DNA of 64,000 bases, taken from contig CM043966.1 of the NCBI GenBank assembly GCA_014529385.2, positions 35,057,125 through 35,121,124 of the forward strand, given 5' to 3'. A program made the translations under genes and the position numbers. Positions 29,407-41,761 of the stretch are shown piece after piece. A model generated the notes under the pieces. That model was given only the letters and a program-made list of their open reading frames with translations, was not told the origin of the DNA and made no database searches. Position 1 is the stretch's first letter. Each line of letters starts with the position of its first letter. The DNA is from Adiantum capillus-veneris. Its lineage: Eukaryota; Streptophyta; Polypodiopsida; Polypodiales; Pteridaceae.

Positions 29407-30836
29407 ATCTCTTCACCACTTTCTATGTGGCGTAAGGTTTCAACACAACCATATCCACATTTATCTAAGATAATTTGTGTTGTGGTGGCTTTATGTCATG
29501 TTGAAAATTTAGGATCAAAAGTATAACATACATTTGGGCTCATACTCAGATCATGAGCACTATTTATATATCCTACCAAATTTTTATCTTCTACGTCACC
29601 AACAATATACACCTCATCATCCACACAATTGATATTTGGATCCTCCAGAAGTGAGTACCTAGCTGCCCTTGGAGATACCTCACACAACTTCTTCCAAGTC
29701 TCATGAAAATACTTATCACCATCATAATGGAGAATAGTCATACCCTTTTGAAGAGGTGTATGCACAAAAAGCCTATAACTGGCTCCTTGTATATTTTTTG
29801 TATATTTGAAGCTCATACTTCAAAGATGACACCACTTATCTCAAAGACTTTATCCTTTGGAAAGGGAAAAGTTTTATACCAAAAAAATCATTATGCCACA
29901 CATAATGTACAAGACATTGTCTTTTAATATCTCTTATCATTTTTGAGTCTGCAATACAAAAATATTTAACATATTTTGGTTAAAATAATGTCAAATGTTG
30001 TAGACTATATGTTTTAGTTGAATTTTGTATATCATGATATATCAGTTCAACATGGTAAGGAATCAATTTTTTCTATGCCAATTTTCATTGAATAATTTTT
30101 TAGTAGATATGTTACTTCAATTATTGATGTAATGAGTAATGATTTATCTTGCCTATGATTTTATACTATCAAAAAAAGGTTCACTACATGATACTTTTTG
30201 AGAAAAAATAAACTCAAAGATCTTAAATCAATAATTAATATACTTGACAATGTAAATGATGAAAATCTCATTACATTTTTTAAAAAGGATATTAAATTTA
30301 TTTCCAAATAACTAGCTTACTTACATGACAAGTGGGTATATAAGCATAGCTCATAACTGCTTCAAGGTCCAGAAAGTCTATAACTGATATGGGTATCTCA
30401 CTTGTCGATGCCCTTGCCATATTTGATACTCCATGGTCATCAATGGGCCGATCTAATTGATAAATTTGAAGTTTTCCCCATTTTTTAATATCATCATGTT
30501 GATCTGCAAAGCTCCAAAGACTTGTTTTAAGATTTCTTTCGTCTTCAGTGCTCTCCACAAGGCATGTCACTTCCCTTTTTTGCTTGAGTCCCAGCTCTGC
30601 TATGTAGCCATCACTGAATATGTCACCAATCTTGAATTTTTTTTGCAATACTTTTGAATGTGTTGCTTGATTTTAATCTCTTTCTTGAGTTGTATAAACT
30701 TGGCATTTGACAATTGACTCACACTTCCAAAATCTAGATCGAGGTGTCTTGCATCTAGTATTGTGGATTGTATCCCTGAATAATCTGAAGATCTCACAAG
30801 TCCTCCCTCAAATGCATTTCCCTTGCTCAAGAACAC
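29407..30836 (-). pseudogene. SET-domain-like gene fragment
   Basis: Two open segments on the minus strand. The upstream one (30836-30298) has FKIGDIFSDGYIAELGLKQK and a helix-rich run with a frame change near 30640. The downstream one (29816-29407) reads SPRAARYSLLEDPNINCVDD, VYIVGDVEDKNLVGYINS, SPNVCYTFDPKFS, a stop, then YGCVETLRHIESGEEILVEY. The NLVGYINS ... PNV ... LRHIESGEEILVEY order matches the end of SET methyltransferase folds (lysine methylation of histones or other proteins). Catalytic residues cannot be confirmed. Between the segments about 480 bp is AT-rich, perhaps an intron. Sitting amid repeats, it looks like a dead or captured copy. Confidence 0.5.
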
Positions 30837-30901
30837 AAGTGTGTTGAAGAATTCTATGTTGTTGTGTACAAAGGCCCTTTAGCACAATAAAGGGTATACA
30901 C

Positions 30902-30940
30902 ATGCCTAGGCCCCTTGGAGAGTTGGAATTTTCCCTAATG
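30902..30940. repeat. Isolated MITE-type terminus
   Basis: GGCCCCTTGGAGAGTTGG followed by AATTTTCCCTAATG resembles the right end of the inverted-repeat element at 32003-32451. No partner terminus was found nearby to the left. Confidence 0.5.
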
Positions 30941-32002
30941 ACATTCTAACTATGCTTTGAACATGGTTTCATCCACAATCCACCACTTGGGCATTCTAGC
31001 CATGTCTTGCAAGGTGGATGAAATGATTGGTTTCTCCTACATCCAACACCATGCAATTTTAAACAAAGTGTGTGGGATACGTAGACCATAGATGCATCAC
31101 TTGGCCATTCTAACCAATCCTTCAAAGGTGGATGCAATGCTTGATATCTCCTAGATCCACCACCTTGAAATTATAACAAAGGTGGATGCATCAAAGATCT
31201 ACCACATGGCCATTCTAACCAAGTCTTGGAAGATGTAAACAAGATCTATAACTTGGCCATTCTAACCAATCCTTGGAAGGTGGGTGCATCCAAGATCTAC
31301 CACTTTGCCATTCTAACCAAGCCTTGAATGGTTAGTATTTCCTTGATTCACCACCTTGCAATCTACCACATGGTCATTCTAACCAAGTCTTAAGAGATGG
31401 GTGCATTCAAAATCCAGCACTTGTCCATTATAACCATGTCTTGAAGTTGGGTGCATCCAACACTTGGTCATTCTAACACTAGAGATTCTAAATAAAGTGT
31501 GTGGGATAGGTAGATACTAGATCCACCATTTGCCCACTCTAGCCAATCCTTGAAAGGTGGGTGCATTTAAGATCCACCACTTGGCCATTCTAACTAAGTC
31601 TTGGAAAGTGGATACAATCATTGGTGTCTCCTAGATCCACCACCTTGTAATTTCAAATATAGTATATAGGATAGGTAGACCCTAAATCCACCAATTGATC
31701 ATTCTAATTATGTCTTGGTAGGTTGGTGTATCCAAGATCCACCAGTTGGCCATTATACAATGTCTTAAATTTGGGTTCATTGAATACTTGGCCATCCTAG
31801 CACAAGCAATTTTAAAAAATTGTGGGATGATTAGACCCTAAATCCACCACTAAGACATTTTAACTGATAATCTTTGGAAGGTGGGTGCATTAAAGATCCA
31901 CCACTTGGCCATTCTAACCAAGGCTTGAAAGGTGGATGCAATCCTTGCTGGTGTCTCCTAGATCCACACTCTCTCAATTTCAAATAAAGTGTGTGAAATA
32001 GC
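30941..32002. repeat. Degenerate minisatellite, CCACTTGGCCATTCTAACC unit
   Basis: About 50-60-bp units built from GATCCACCACTTGG, CCATTCTAACCAAG, TCTTGGAAGGTGG and GTGCATCCAA, with a recurring longer insert CAATTTCAAATAAAGTGTG. ACTTGG and CCAAGT form an inverted pair in each unit. No gene content. Confidence 0.8.
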
Positions 32003-32451
32003 ATTAGGGGAAATTTGGACTCTCAAAGGGGCCTTATAAGGAGGTTTGATTTTTCCTCTCTTGTCCAAAGTGGACAACCCACTGAAGTACCAAAACGCTT
32101 TGTCAAAACCCTATCAACCAACATATCATTGAAAAGATCTTAGAAAGTAGGTTCTAAATCTCCAAACTTTGACATATTTGGAGTTGATTTGTAGAAGGTA
32201 AAATGTGGGAGAGAGATTCCATTTATAAGACGGAGTTGTCACATTAAAAAATAGAATCTTCTAGAATATAAGAAATCTGATGGCATGCTATATATCAATG
32301 GATAGATCTCAATGAGTAGATTCTAAATCCAAAAGGTTTAACAAGTTTTGATTTCATTTGGAAAAAAATTATCGCGCGCCCATTTTGGACAAGAGGGAGA
32401 AAGTCAAAGTCCTTAAAGGGCCCATTTGAGAGTCCAAAATTTTCCTAATGG
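32003..32451. mobile_element. MITE-like element with about 66-bp terminal inverted repeats
   Basis: Left end CATTAGGGGAAATTTGG then ACTCTCAAAGGGG; right end CCCATTTGAGAGTCC then AAAATTTTCCTAATG. The two ends are imperfect reverse complements over roughly 66 bp, including the CTCTTGTCC / GGACAAGAG stretch. It interrupts an array unit: GAAATAG before and GTAGACCC after, which are contiguous in other units. No clear target duplication and no ORF. Confidence 0.75.
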
Positions 32452-33166
32452 TAGACCCTAGATCCACCACTTGGCCATGTCCACCAAGTCTTGGAAGGTG
32501 AGTACAACATAGATTCAAAACTTGGCCATTCTAGCCAAGGTTTGGAAGGTGGATACAATGATCGGTGTCTCCTAGATCCATCAACTTTCAACTTTAAACA
32601 AAGTGTGTGGGATAGGTGGACCTTAGATCTTGGACCTTAGATCCACCACTATGGCATTTAACCAAGTCTTGAAAATGGGATTCATCCAAGATCCACCACT
32701 TGGTCATTCTAACCAAGTCTTGAAGCTGGTTGCATCCAAGATTAACCACTTGGCCATTCTAATAAATTCTTACTAGGTGGATGCAATGGTTGGGGTATCC
32801 TATATCCACCACCTATCATTTTTAAACAAAGTGTGTGGGAAAGTTAGACCCTAAATCCATCACTTGGACATTATAACCAAGCCTTGGACGGGTGCAAGCA
32901 TTAAAGATTCACCGCTTGGCCATTCTAGCCATGTCGTAAAATGATGGATGCATTAGTTGGTGTCTCCTAGATCCACCACCTTGCAATTTCAAATAAAGTG
33001 TGTGAGATAGGTAGACCTTAGATCCCCCACTTTGCCATTCTAACCAAGCCTTTGAAGGTGGGTGTATCCAAGATCCAAGACTTGGACATTTTAACTAGAT
33101 CTTGAAAATGTGGATGCAATCATTGGTGTCTCCTATATTCACCACCTTGCAATTTTAAATTTGCGG
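32452..33166. repeat. Degenerate minisatellite, continued
   Basis: Same unit family as 30941-32002, resuming where the MITE-like element interrupts it. Confidence 0.8.
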
Positions 33167-33213
33167 TGGTATAAAGATAGGCCAAGGAAATGTATCCATA
33201 CTAGTGGATAAAT
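33167..33213. repeat. 47-bp exact repeat, right copy
   Basis: Exact copy of 28479-28525. After it the sequences differ. Confidence 0.85.
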
Positions 33214-33929
33214 GATTGAAGGATGTGGTCCTTCCTTTTCCTACAATGGATACTACTTCCCTCCAAGGCTCACTTTGAAGTGTCATTTAATGGCAAAAGG
33301 TTCAAGTACAGTCTACCATAGTGAATGACAACTTACTTGGACCAATCCAAAGCTACAATGGTGACAAAAAAGAGGATCATGTGGATACACAAGATACAAT
33401 GGTGATGAGGAGGAGGATAATCTACATGCACAAGCTACAAATGTAGTACCACTAACAAGTCTAGAGTTTGAAGCATTTATACAAGAATCTTGGAAAAATT
33501 TAAGGGTCCTTTTAAAGGATGAGACAATGATGCACATTGTCAATGGGGGAGCCATTTTAGATGTATTTTCACATGATTATATTAACGTCAAGGAACTTGG
33601 TCTTGATTGTGTGGGTGTGGCCATTGAAAGAGAAAATGCAACCAATGAGAATGTGGTTGAAGTGGGTAGCATTATGTTAGTGAAATGACCTATCAAACAG
33701 ACAACAATGCTGGATCCCATTGCAAAACTTTGTTCTCATCGATGGAATACATACTGGATGTGAAGATGTATTCATCAACAAAGAAAATTCTCAAATAAGT
33801 CATGAGGGTAATGTAGTTCAATGTTCAAGGAAAGAGAGGATACACTTTCATCAATAGGATGCAAAAAAAAAAAGTAGCACAAGCTTCTAGGTTCCATCTA
33901 TCAATTGAATCGGCTCAAAGGGTTTCATG
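33214..33929 (+). pseudogene. Decayed coding sequence, unidentified
   Basis: Plus-strand frames such as LEFEAFIQESWKNLRVLLKD and VLIDGIHTGCEDVFINKE show coding-like composition, separated by stops. It probably belongs to the gene that continues at 33930 or to its neighbour in the same transposon. I cannot name a family. Confidence 0.35.
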
Positions 33930-35919
33930 TATTGATTGTTGTGAAAAAAAAAGTTGTTAGTATGCAGATTGTGATATGGTGTTAAGGTTAAGAAAAGAAT
34001 TTTGGGGAGAATCTCAGAAGACATGAACAAAATATGTTTATGATGTTCTCTCAATATGCTACCAAAAAGATGAGAAGGTGCGGCACCAATTCAAAATAAA
34101 TGGGACTATTGATGATGTAGGGCATGGTATGAGCTACATGGAATACCAAAGGTATTTTTTTACCGCTACAAGGTCAAATTTGAGAATGGTGTGAATCAAT
34201 ATGTGCATGGGAGCACATGTACATTGGGAAGAGGAATTCAGCATACTAGCTTAGCAAGAGCATTGCTCAATGAATTTGTGGATAATAACTTTGGTAAGAT
34301 GCCACATAGAAGTAGAGCAATGGTGGATGGCTCAAGGGAGACTCAACTGGTATTACCATCAACTTACAAAAAAGTGGATATTTTAAGTGAAATCAACACG
34401 ACACTTGAACAAATAGGGTATGAGAAGAAGCTTTCCCAGTTTTCTTTTGGTAGAATTGGAACAAAGAGTACCCATTGGTCACCTTAACAAAGACAAGTGA
34501 GTTATCTAAGTGCAATATTTGTAGTTTCTTCAAAGCAAGATTTGAAGCCAAACCTAACATTGAACAAAGAGCTCTCCTCTTGAGGGAGAGAGAAGTTCAC
34601 ATGTTACAAACTGAACAGTTGCAAAAGCCTATATTATGCATGGCCCATATTTTCAACAACTCAACTAGATAAATATGTATGCATAATTCATGATAAGATG
34701 GATCAAAAGAAGACATTGATTCCAAGACTATGTTTGTTTCAAAGGGTGTGGATTTAGGTTACAATTTACAGGTGGCACTAATTGGCATGATCACTCATGG
34801 ACATGGAGAAGGTCGTTATGGACACTTTGTGTTGAATGGTATGTGGCTAGATGATCCAAAACTTACAGTTGGCTCAATTTCTAATTGTTTACACAACTTA
34901 AAAAGGATGGATAAGCATCCACTTGGTGATCTGGTAACAAATGGGCTTTCAAGGAGAAACATTTCACTACTACATGCTTTAAACACAAGGGATGATTTAG
35001 ACTACCACAACATGAGTGACATCAAAGAGCCTATGTTTGATCACCTAAAATTGCAGAAGAGGATTTGCGGTCAACATTTTGCAAGTTACTAGAGAAATTA
35101 TTGCTACAACTGGATAATTATGTTGGGGAGAATAAAGAACGACATTTATTTGATTATTTGTCATTTCTTTTTGCAAGGGGGGGTTTCAAAACCATCTAGC
35201 TAGGATTTTAAACGGCTGGACATACACATGAGGACATAGATGCTGTATCTAGTAGGTTTTCAAAGAAGTTGAGAGTTACACAAACTTATAATTTGCCACA
35301 TTTGATGGATACATTAAGAAGCAGTTCACCTTCATCTTCAGCTCCATTCTTGCTCACTAAGGTCCCTGATTTCAAGAGATATTGTGATGGACAGGACATA
35401 CTCGTTGGTCACTCCAAACCACTTCAGTTTAGGTTCTTTATGAAAGACAAAACACCAGTGGTGCAATATAAGGCACATGTAGGTGTTTCAAGCTGGAGTG
35501 GAAGTATTCATCTTTGGAAAAAAAATAGTGAAGGGAATCCAATGTTACCACAAGAAAATCCTCCTTTGGTACCAATGGCACAATATCTTAAAGCTCATGA
35601 GGAAGTGATTCTAGGACTAAATAATTACATAAGATTTTTGTAGGATTTAGGAGGTGCTACAAGTATGCTAAGGTACTATAGACCCATTGTGACATATTAC
35701 TGGAGTAAGGTGATCAAAGAGATTGGAAAAGAAATCAGATCAGAAGCATTGTTGTATGAACATTTTTGGCCAAAAACTCAGGAATATCATCAATTACAAA
35801 ACAACATGATGAATTTTCAACAAGGGGCAAAAAGTTTCTTAGGCTTGGAAGAGTTGATTGATCATTTTTGTGGATCTCAACCAGATAAACCAAGGGAATA
35901 TTTTGACCCCCATGATTGA
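33930..35919 (+). pseudogene. DUF7869-type transposase-like pseudogene
   Basis: A decayed protein spread over several frames. In order: IDCCEKK and LRLRKEFWGES; FENGVNQYVHGSTCTLGRGI; ARALLNEFVDNNFGKMPHRS; SKCNICSFFKARFE (CX2C); GVDLGYNLQVALIGMITHGH; AGHTHEDIDAVSSRFSK near 35217-35270; then KVPDFKRYCDGQD and a C-terminal helical part to 35919. The GHTHEDID signature with the CxxC segment upstream is characteristic of the DUF7869 group, a transposase-like family widespread in eukaryotes. Stops at 34670, about 35090 and 35641, together with frameshifts, make it dead. The family assignment is from memory of the motif. Confidence 0.6.
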
Positions 35920-36379
35920 TGTGTAGTAGAGTGACTTTGTGATGCTACTACAAAGTGACACAAAAATATATCTTGTTTGGCTTGTCATGGCTTTTTCAAA
36001 CATTGACAAAGAGCCTACATCACCAAAATATAGAAAGCTTTTGATTCAATATGGGCACCTTGTGCTAGAAAGAGTGCTATGACTTTTGCTCAAGCTTACA
36101 CCATTGTTGGAAGGGTTTTTGGGCTAAAAACTACAAGGACCCACATGTGTAGAAAAATTTTGATGCAATTGTTTGGTCTTGGAGACCAAACAAACAAGGG
36201 ACATTTTCTAGAATTAAAAATCCTAAAGGGCATGCTCTAAAATCCAAAGCAGGGTTGATCTGTGCAGATCAACCATGTTTGAATCAACGGCTTGATATGG
36301 CATCAAAGGACACTATGTTGCCTCTTTTTAATGGTGGATGTTCAAAAGTAAATTCCAATGAGGCAAATGTACATCATAT
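35920..36379. other. Spacer with scraps of coding-like text
   Basis: Short plus-strand frames (KNPKGHALKSKAGLICADQ) without a recognisable domain. Nothing else supported. Confidence 0.35.
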
Positions 36380-36751
36380 GGGGGTTTCTAAAAATGTTAT
36401 AGATTAGCCTATTATTACTGCAGATGTACATAATGTACTTGATGAGGAAAGGGCTGAAAATGAGTAGGCTAGAGGTATGCCTAAATGGTTAGTGCATACT
36501 TTGTGTGACATTAAATTGGATTCACCTTTGTCTAGTCGTACTCATTCAAGTTCTCACCATGCATCTTATGCATCCGATTGTTATGTTTTGGCTGTGTCTA
36601 GCCTACATGATGTTGAGGAACCACTATCTTTTGATGAAGCACAAAATTCAAAATATTGGATGGCTTCCATGCAATCAGAATATGATGCACTTCTAGAAAA
36701 TGACACATGGACTTTATGTCATTTGCCTCTTGGCAAAAAGTCCATTGTTAC
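36380..36751 (+). pseudogene. Ty1/copia RT N-terminal fragment
   Basis: MPKWLVHTLCDIKLDSP, EPLSFDEAQNSKYWMASMQS and ENDTWTLCHLPLGKKSIV give the entry block of copia-type RT (W..AM..E..AL..N.TW.L..LP.GK). It ends abruptly at 36751, where the R3 LTR starts, so R3 inserted into this older copia copy. The rest of the copia element is outside the window. Confidence 0.8.
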
Positions 36752-37678
36752 TGTGGGACGCGTGTCTATTCTCACTATTCTATCTTATTGCAGTATTAGC
36801 AAGAACCACAATTAAATTGTCAATCCATGGGATGAAGCTGACTCGACTAGTTCATAGAGGCTACAAGAGGTTGTCAATCTCTCAGAAAACAACTAACAAC
36901 TCGCAACTAACTCAAGCTACACTCAAGTGATAGAAATCACTAAAAGCCAATCGCTCATCGACAAACAAATCACATCCGTTGCAGCATCAAACGACATCCA
37001 AATGTAACGAAACTTCTAGGACATGTTTATAAGACTTAAGCACACATGTTTATGGTCTCAAATCCCACTTTAGGTCAAGTTCCAAAATCACAATTAATAA
37101 CAGCAGTGGATTTTTGACCTAGTCGTTTTCGACCCAGAATGCATCTAAATGCTTAGCAATAATGCCCCAATACCCCGCCTATGCTTAGTTTTTTATTTGA
37201 AAGTATAAATTCCTAGTTATTGAAATTAGGCCGGGGTTGGCGATGCCAAAAGCTACAAAATATCGTGATGTGCTTACCTCAATGCATAGAGCTCTTACCT
37301 GCGGTTGCAATGCAACAATGTGACTGCAATGTGACAATCGGGGAGGGAGTAGGAAGCACGCGAAGGAGAGAGGTGAGCCCCGTTAGCTCATGCTATGTAT
37401 TTTATTATCCAAAATCTTAATAATAACTTACAAAAATTAGCTCTTCTATACCTTAGCCAAGGTTTTTGGTGGCCAAAACTAATAATCTGGGAGTTCTACC
37501 AAAGATGGGTAATGACAGGTTGATACAATTTAGAATCTTGTATCCCCAGCTCATCAATTACAAGGTTTATCAAAAAATAAGAGTTACAATATTCCCAATT
37601 TATCAAAATAATAATTGTTTTTACAATGAGAACTCCGAAAAATGGTATCCATGGTATCTCTGTTAGCTTGCTACTAAC
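36752..37678 (-). repeat. R3 3' LTR (927 bp)
   Basis: Starts TGTGGGACGCG and ends TTGCTACTAACA on the plus strand. Length and end sequences match the other LTRs (918-932 bp; ends in CTAACA or CCAACA). A TATA-like GGTATAGA lies at about 37446-37453 on the minus strand, about 230 bp from the U3 end. The five bases before it are GTTAC, a candidate target duplication with no partner in view. Confidence 0.8.
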
Positions 37679-37691
37679 ATTCCCCTCTCCT
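37679..37691 (-). other. R3 polypurine tract
   Basis: Minus strand GAGGAGAGGGGAA directly before TGTTAGTAGC of the LTR. Confidence 0.8.
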
Positions 37692-37798
37692 CGCCTGTGT
37701 CGTCCCTTGACACAGCTTTATGGGCTGAAGTAGTCTTCGGGTTGACGATTGGCGAGGCGGTCTTTAAGCACATTGAGTACCTTTTGGTATCTGAGTTT

Positions 37799-40700
37799 TC
37801 ACTCTTTATCGGGCACTTGCAAAAACTGCATGGTTACTTTGTTCTTCAACTCCACTGCTGAGTAGCCTACAAACCTTGATGTAAGGTTGTTGATCGTTGG
37901 CCCATAGATTTTTGTTCGCCAAGTGAAGAATCCCGTGTAGAACGCTTCCTCGAACGCCAGCATATTGTGAGAAGGTAGAAACATGCACCTGGCGTAGAAT
38001 CCATAGAGGACTTCTTCGGAAGGTTGGCCACTGAGATCATAGCACAACCCTTTTTTACCCTCGAGGAATGACATCCAAGGGGTTCTTGCTTGCTCTGGCT
38101 CATTGAACACTTCGATACAGATGAGCAGCATTCGACAGGTTTTGTATAATATAGCACATGACAAATCTGGTAGACTTTTAAAGAATGACATGGCGCCCTT
38201 TAGGGTTTCACCATGTATTCTTCAGTCGGCTGTCCCTTTTTTGGAGCAAGCAATCTAGGGTAATTTAGTCAAGTTGGCCACTTCTTTAGTAGTGCCTCAT
38301 TTGCTATCCAGGTCCTTACTCTTGGTATAGGACAAAAGGTAGGATCCTCTTGCAGGGCCGCAGGTGCTCTTGTGAACAGAATCAAGTACCTGGGATTCTT
38401 ATTCAGCTAGCTCAATCTCCACTTCGGGTGGTCTTTATCTGCACCCTCGACTTGGATGTCGTTGTAAAGCCTTCATTTTACTTGCAACAACTCAACTTTA
38501 ATCAGACGGTAGAGGATTCTTGGTGCCATTGCGCATTTATTGGATTGGTGGGAGTGAGTTGTGTGACATTGACGGAATGTACTCTCAGCTCCCAATCCAT
38601 TGCTGCCTTCCACTGCTCATCTACCTCTTGTGTAACTTTTTCCTTCAGTGCATCTTCTTCAGCCTTTGAGAGCTAGACCATGGGCACTGTGTTTGCTTCA
38701 ATAATTGGTACTTGAAATTCTTCCTCGCCGCTCAGCTCTACTACGGACTTTGTCTCCATGTTAGCAAATGATATTGAGGGGACTTCTATTTGAGGTTGCT
38801 CCGAAGTGCCTGCCTCCTCTTGCGTTTCTATCCTTCCCTCTCTCAGTAGCTGGTTGACTCATTTGAGTTCAGCTATCTCCTTCAGCAGCTTGTCTTCTCT
38901 TTTGACCCGCATCAAGGCTGGGATCAAGGCCAGGTCCTTGCATTGAGACTACTCTAATTTTAGGTCTAGCTTGAGGTCTTTATTTTCTTTTATAATGCCT
39001 TGTAGACCTCGTCTGTTCCCTTGATTGAGGCGAAGGTTGGATTTTCTTGTATTTGCTGCAAGAATATCGCCTGATCATTAATTCTTTGTTCTGAGTACTA
39101 TAGGGAAGCATTGGCTACATCTAACTGTACTTGGATCTTTTGAGCTGATAGGGTTGTAGATAGAAGTTCATTTGTAACTTTCGCCAGCCGATCATCCTTT
39201 GCTTTGCATGCATCTGACAGTTTTGTGAGCAACTCACCCAGTTCCTCCATTTCTTTCTGCTGCTTATCTCTTGCGAGCTGATGTTTTCACTCTCAATTAC
39301 TGCACTTGCCTCTGTAGATTGGTGATGACATTGAGTTTGTCGTTTAGCTCCCCTTAGAGTTCATCAATCACTATCTCTAACTCTTTGGCCCGTGTGTTAC
39401 GGCCAAGTGCCGCTGAGTGAAGTATTTCTGTCATCCCCTTCATTTGCTTAGCATATTCATTCAGTTGCAGTATTACTTCATCATTCGATTGTCAATCTTC
39501 ACTTTGTGTTAGTTGTCTTGATGTTTCTGCAGATTCTTTTACCTCTAGCTGCGTCATGGCTGTTGGTTGCTGTTGTTGCCCTTGTGACTGCTGATCTTTT
39601 TCCGTTGAGGTAGAGGGTGGTATCTTAGCCTTATCTTGTTGTGTTGAGGTAGAGGGTGTTAACTTGGCCTCTTATTCTCTCGTGTGCTCAAATTTTGTGG
39701 AGTCCTCTTTTGGTGTAAGACTGGTTGCCTTTTTTGTCTCTGGCTCTTTCTCTATTTGCTTCTTTTGAGTAGTAACAAATGCTTGTTGTGCTGTTTCCGT
39801 TTCTTCTTGCTATTCAAATTCTTGTATAGATTCAGCTGTTTTTTCTTGTTCAGGTTCTGCTTCTTTTGTTGGCTCAGTTGTTGTGGTTCTAACTGCCGAT
39901 GATGGTGGTGGGCTTGACATTGGGTGATCATGGTGTTCAGAGACAGGAGAAGAGATGCGAGGAGACACATCACCTTGAGCACATTGTTCTTCTCCTTGTG
40001 TAGTGGCTTCCTCTGCATGCTCTTGATCTTCTTCCACCTCTCTTTCTTTTCTCACCGCTTCTTTGGCTTCTTTTAGCTTTAAAGCTTCTACCTCTTGATA
40101 CATCCGTTCCAGTACTTCCATGGGTTCTTCAGCCTGTGTGGTTCTTGGTCCCTCAAGCCCACTAGGCACCCACTTTTTTGGGTCCTTTCCTTGTGCTTGG
40201 CAGCTGTGTTGGTATGAGTATTTCTCTCTTTCAAACCGGGCTTGCTTTTGCACAGGCTCTTCTTGGTGTGCTGCCATGGCTTTTCTCTTCATTTCCTCCC
40301 GTCGAGCTCTTTTTTCTTCATTATCTGAGCTATCACTGCTGTGTCGTTCTGGCGAGCTCTCAACCGATTCTTCATCAGTCTTGTAGGATCTCTCGGCAGA
40401 CCTTGTATCTCGAGGAGATGGTTGAGCTGACATTATCCAAGTGTTTTGATCTGGGGCAGGTGGTAGGTTGTCGGCCATGCCGATGGCATGGTATGCAATC
40501 CTTGTCAACACCTTTGGTGCACCCAAGTGTGTGATCTTTCCCTCTTTCTTTATTCCTTTCAAAGTGGTCAAGACATATATTGTGTATGGTCAATTGGTTG
40601 CCTGGTTGTTGACTTGAGGACTTACGTGAAGGTGGTGGCAACCGCATGCTTTGGTGTTGTATACCTTGGCGGCCTCTTAGCAAGGAAATGGAAGTGTTGG

Positions 40701-41265
40701 TGGTATAATCTAGCTGGCTCTCCAACCTGTTTGTGAATAAGGTCTACAAAGGTGGCCACGATGGTTTCTTTTGTGAAAGTTCCAGCCGTCTTCCTGTCCC
40801 TTGCCCTCATTGACATTCCTTTGTGGGTAGTCTGAGTGCTTCTGCCACTATTTCGTTGGTGATCACCACTTACCTTTATTCCCTTGGGGGTTAGAAATAT
40901 GCACAGTTCCATCTTCCGTAATTGTGGACAAAAGCTTGTAAGCTTTTTGGAAGTCCACTCCACACGGCTCTTGTTCATAAAAATCTATGAGTCCTAGCCA
41001 CCGGTTGGCTTCAAGTTGGTTTCGGGCTTTGCGACGACATCATACACTTCTTTTGGTAGGAGTTGCAAATCTACTTGATGTCCCTCCTCGCTCTTAAATC
41101 TGCCAGTGAACACTGTGGTGTGATTCTCTTCAAGTTATTCTTTTGAAAGATAGGTTGCCTTGGCAGTTTTGACTGAATCGGGGTCCAGTTGGTATGCTGG
41201 TAGTTCTTGCAACTTCTCTTTCTGGTTGAGCTTCTTCTTGGCCCTCTCTGCTACTTGCATGGCTC
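37799..41265 (-). pseudogene. R3 ORF2, broken coiled-coil protein
   Basis: Begins GAGCCATGC after an AG acceptor; ATG at 41260 (MQVAERAKKKLNQKEK). Landmarks in order: FTKETIVATFVDLIHKQV and AKRPPRYTTPKHAVATTFT (the N-domain block shared with R1 and R4); VLTRIAYHAIGMADNLPPAP; a charged segment with SSPERHSSDSSDNEEKRARR (to 39810); a Gln/Glu-rich coiled-coil stretch to about 38650; and the C-terminal domain with SLPDLSCAILYKTCRM, YDLSGQPSEEVLYGFY and EEAFYTGFFTWRTKIYGP, ending at 37799. Many frameshifts and stops. Same unknown function as the R1 and R4 proteins. Confidence 0.7.
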
Positions 41266-41447
41266 CTGTTCAATGAATAGAGTGTCAAAATTAGTAGATT
41301 TGACGGATTTTTCTCCGAAATGTCCTTTAGTCTAAAATGCTGACTATTTTGGTCCACTTTGCTTCAAATTAATTTTTGAACAAGCATAGATGCATAAAAA
41401 CATGCAAGGAAAAATTTGTAAAGTCCAAACAGAAATTTGCAACCAAA

Positions 41448-41469
41448 GTAAATAATCGTGATTATTTAC
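41448..41469. repeat. R3 CGCG-type palindrome copy 1
   Basis: Half-site GTAAATAATCG and its inverse, core CGTG instead of CGCG; otherwise a 22-bp palindrome. Confidence 0.85.
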
Positions 41470-41739
41470 AACTGAGTAATTTCTCCAACTTTTTGCAAAC
41501 TTGGCATCACAGGCTTGAAGTATATACCAAATACATGCTTTGAGAGAAATATGAGCTCATTTGGATGCATAGGGTGAAAATGGTACCAGATTTTGGCTTT
41601 AGGTCTCTGAAATAGTATATAAAGGAATTTTGAAATTTTGAGCTCCAAATTGGTTCAAACTTGGTTAGTGGGCTTAACACATCATGTACTTTGGATGTAT
41701 GATGGCAAAATAGCAAAATTCTCCCATTTTGGCTAGAAA

Positions 41740-41761
41740 GTAAATAACCGTGATTATTAAC
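41740..41761. repeat. R3 CGCG-type palindrome copy 2 (degenerate)
   Basis: GTAAATAACCG then TGATTATTAAC; 292 bp from copy 1. Confidence 0.78.

Noticed and set aside
32340-32400. GCGCGC run (ATCGCGCGCCC) as another CGCG palindrome
   Set aside because: Single occurrence, no flanking inverted half-sites, inside the MITE-like element.
37799-38191. Host gene encoded by the conserved 130-codon ORF
   Set aside because: It matches the C-terminal domain of ORF2 in R2 and R4 and sits next to an LTR polypurine tract.
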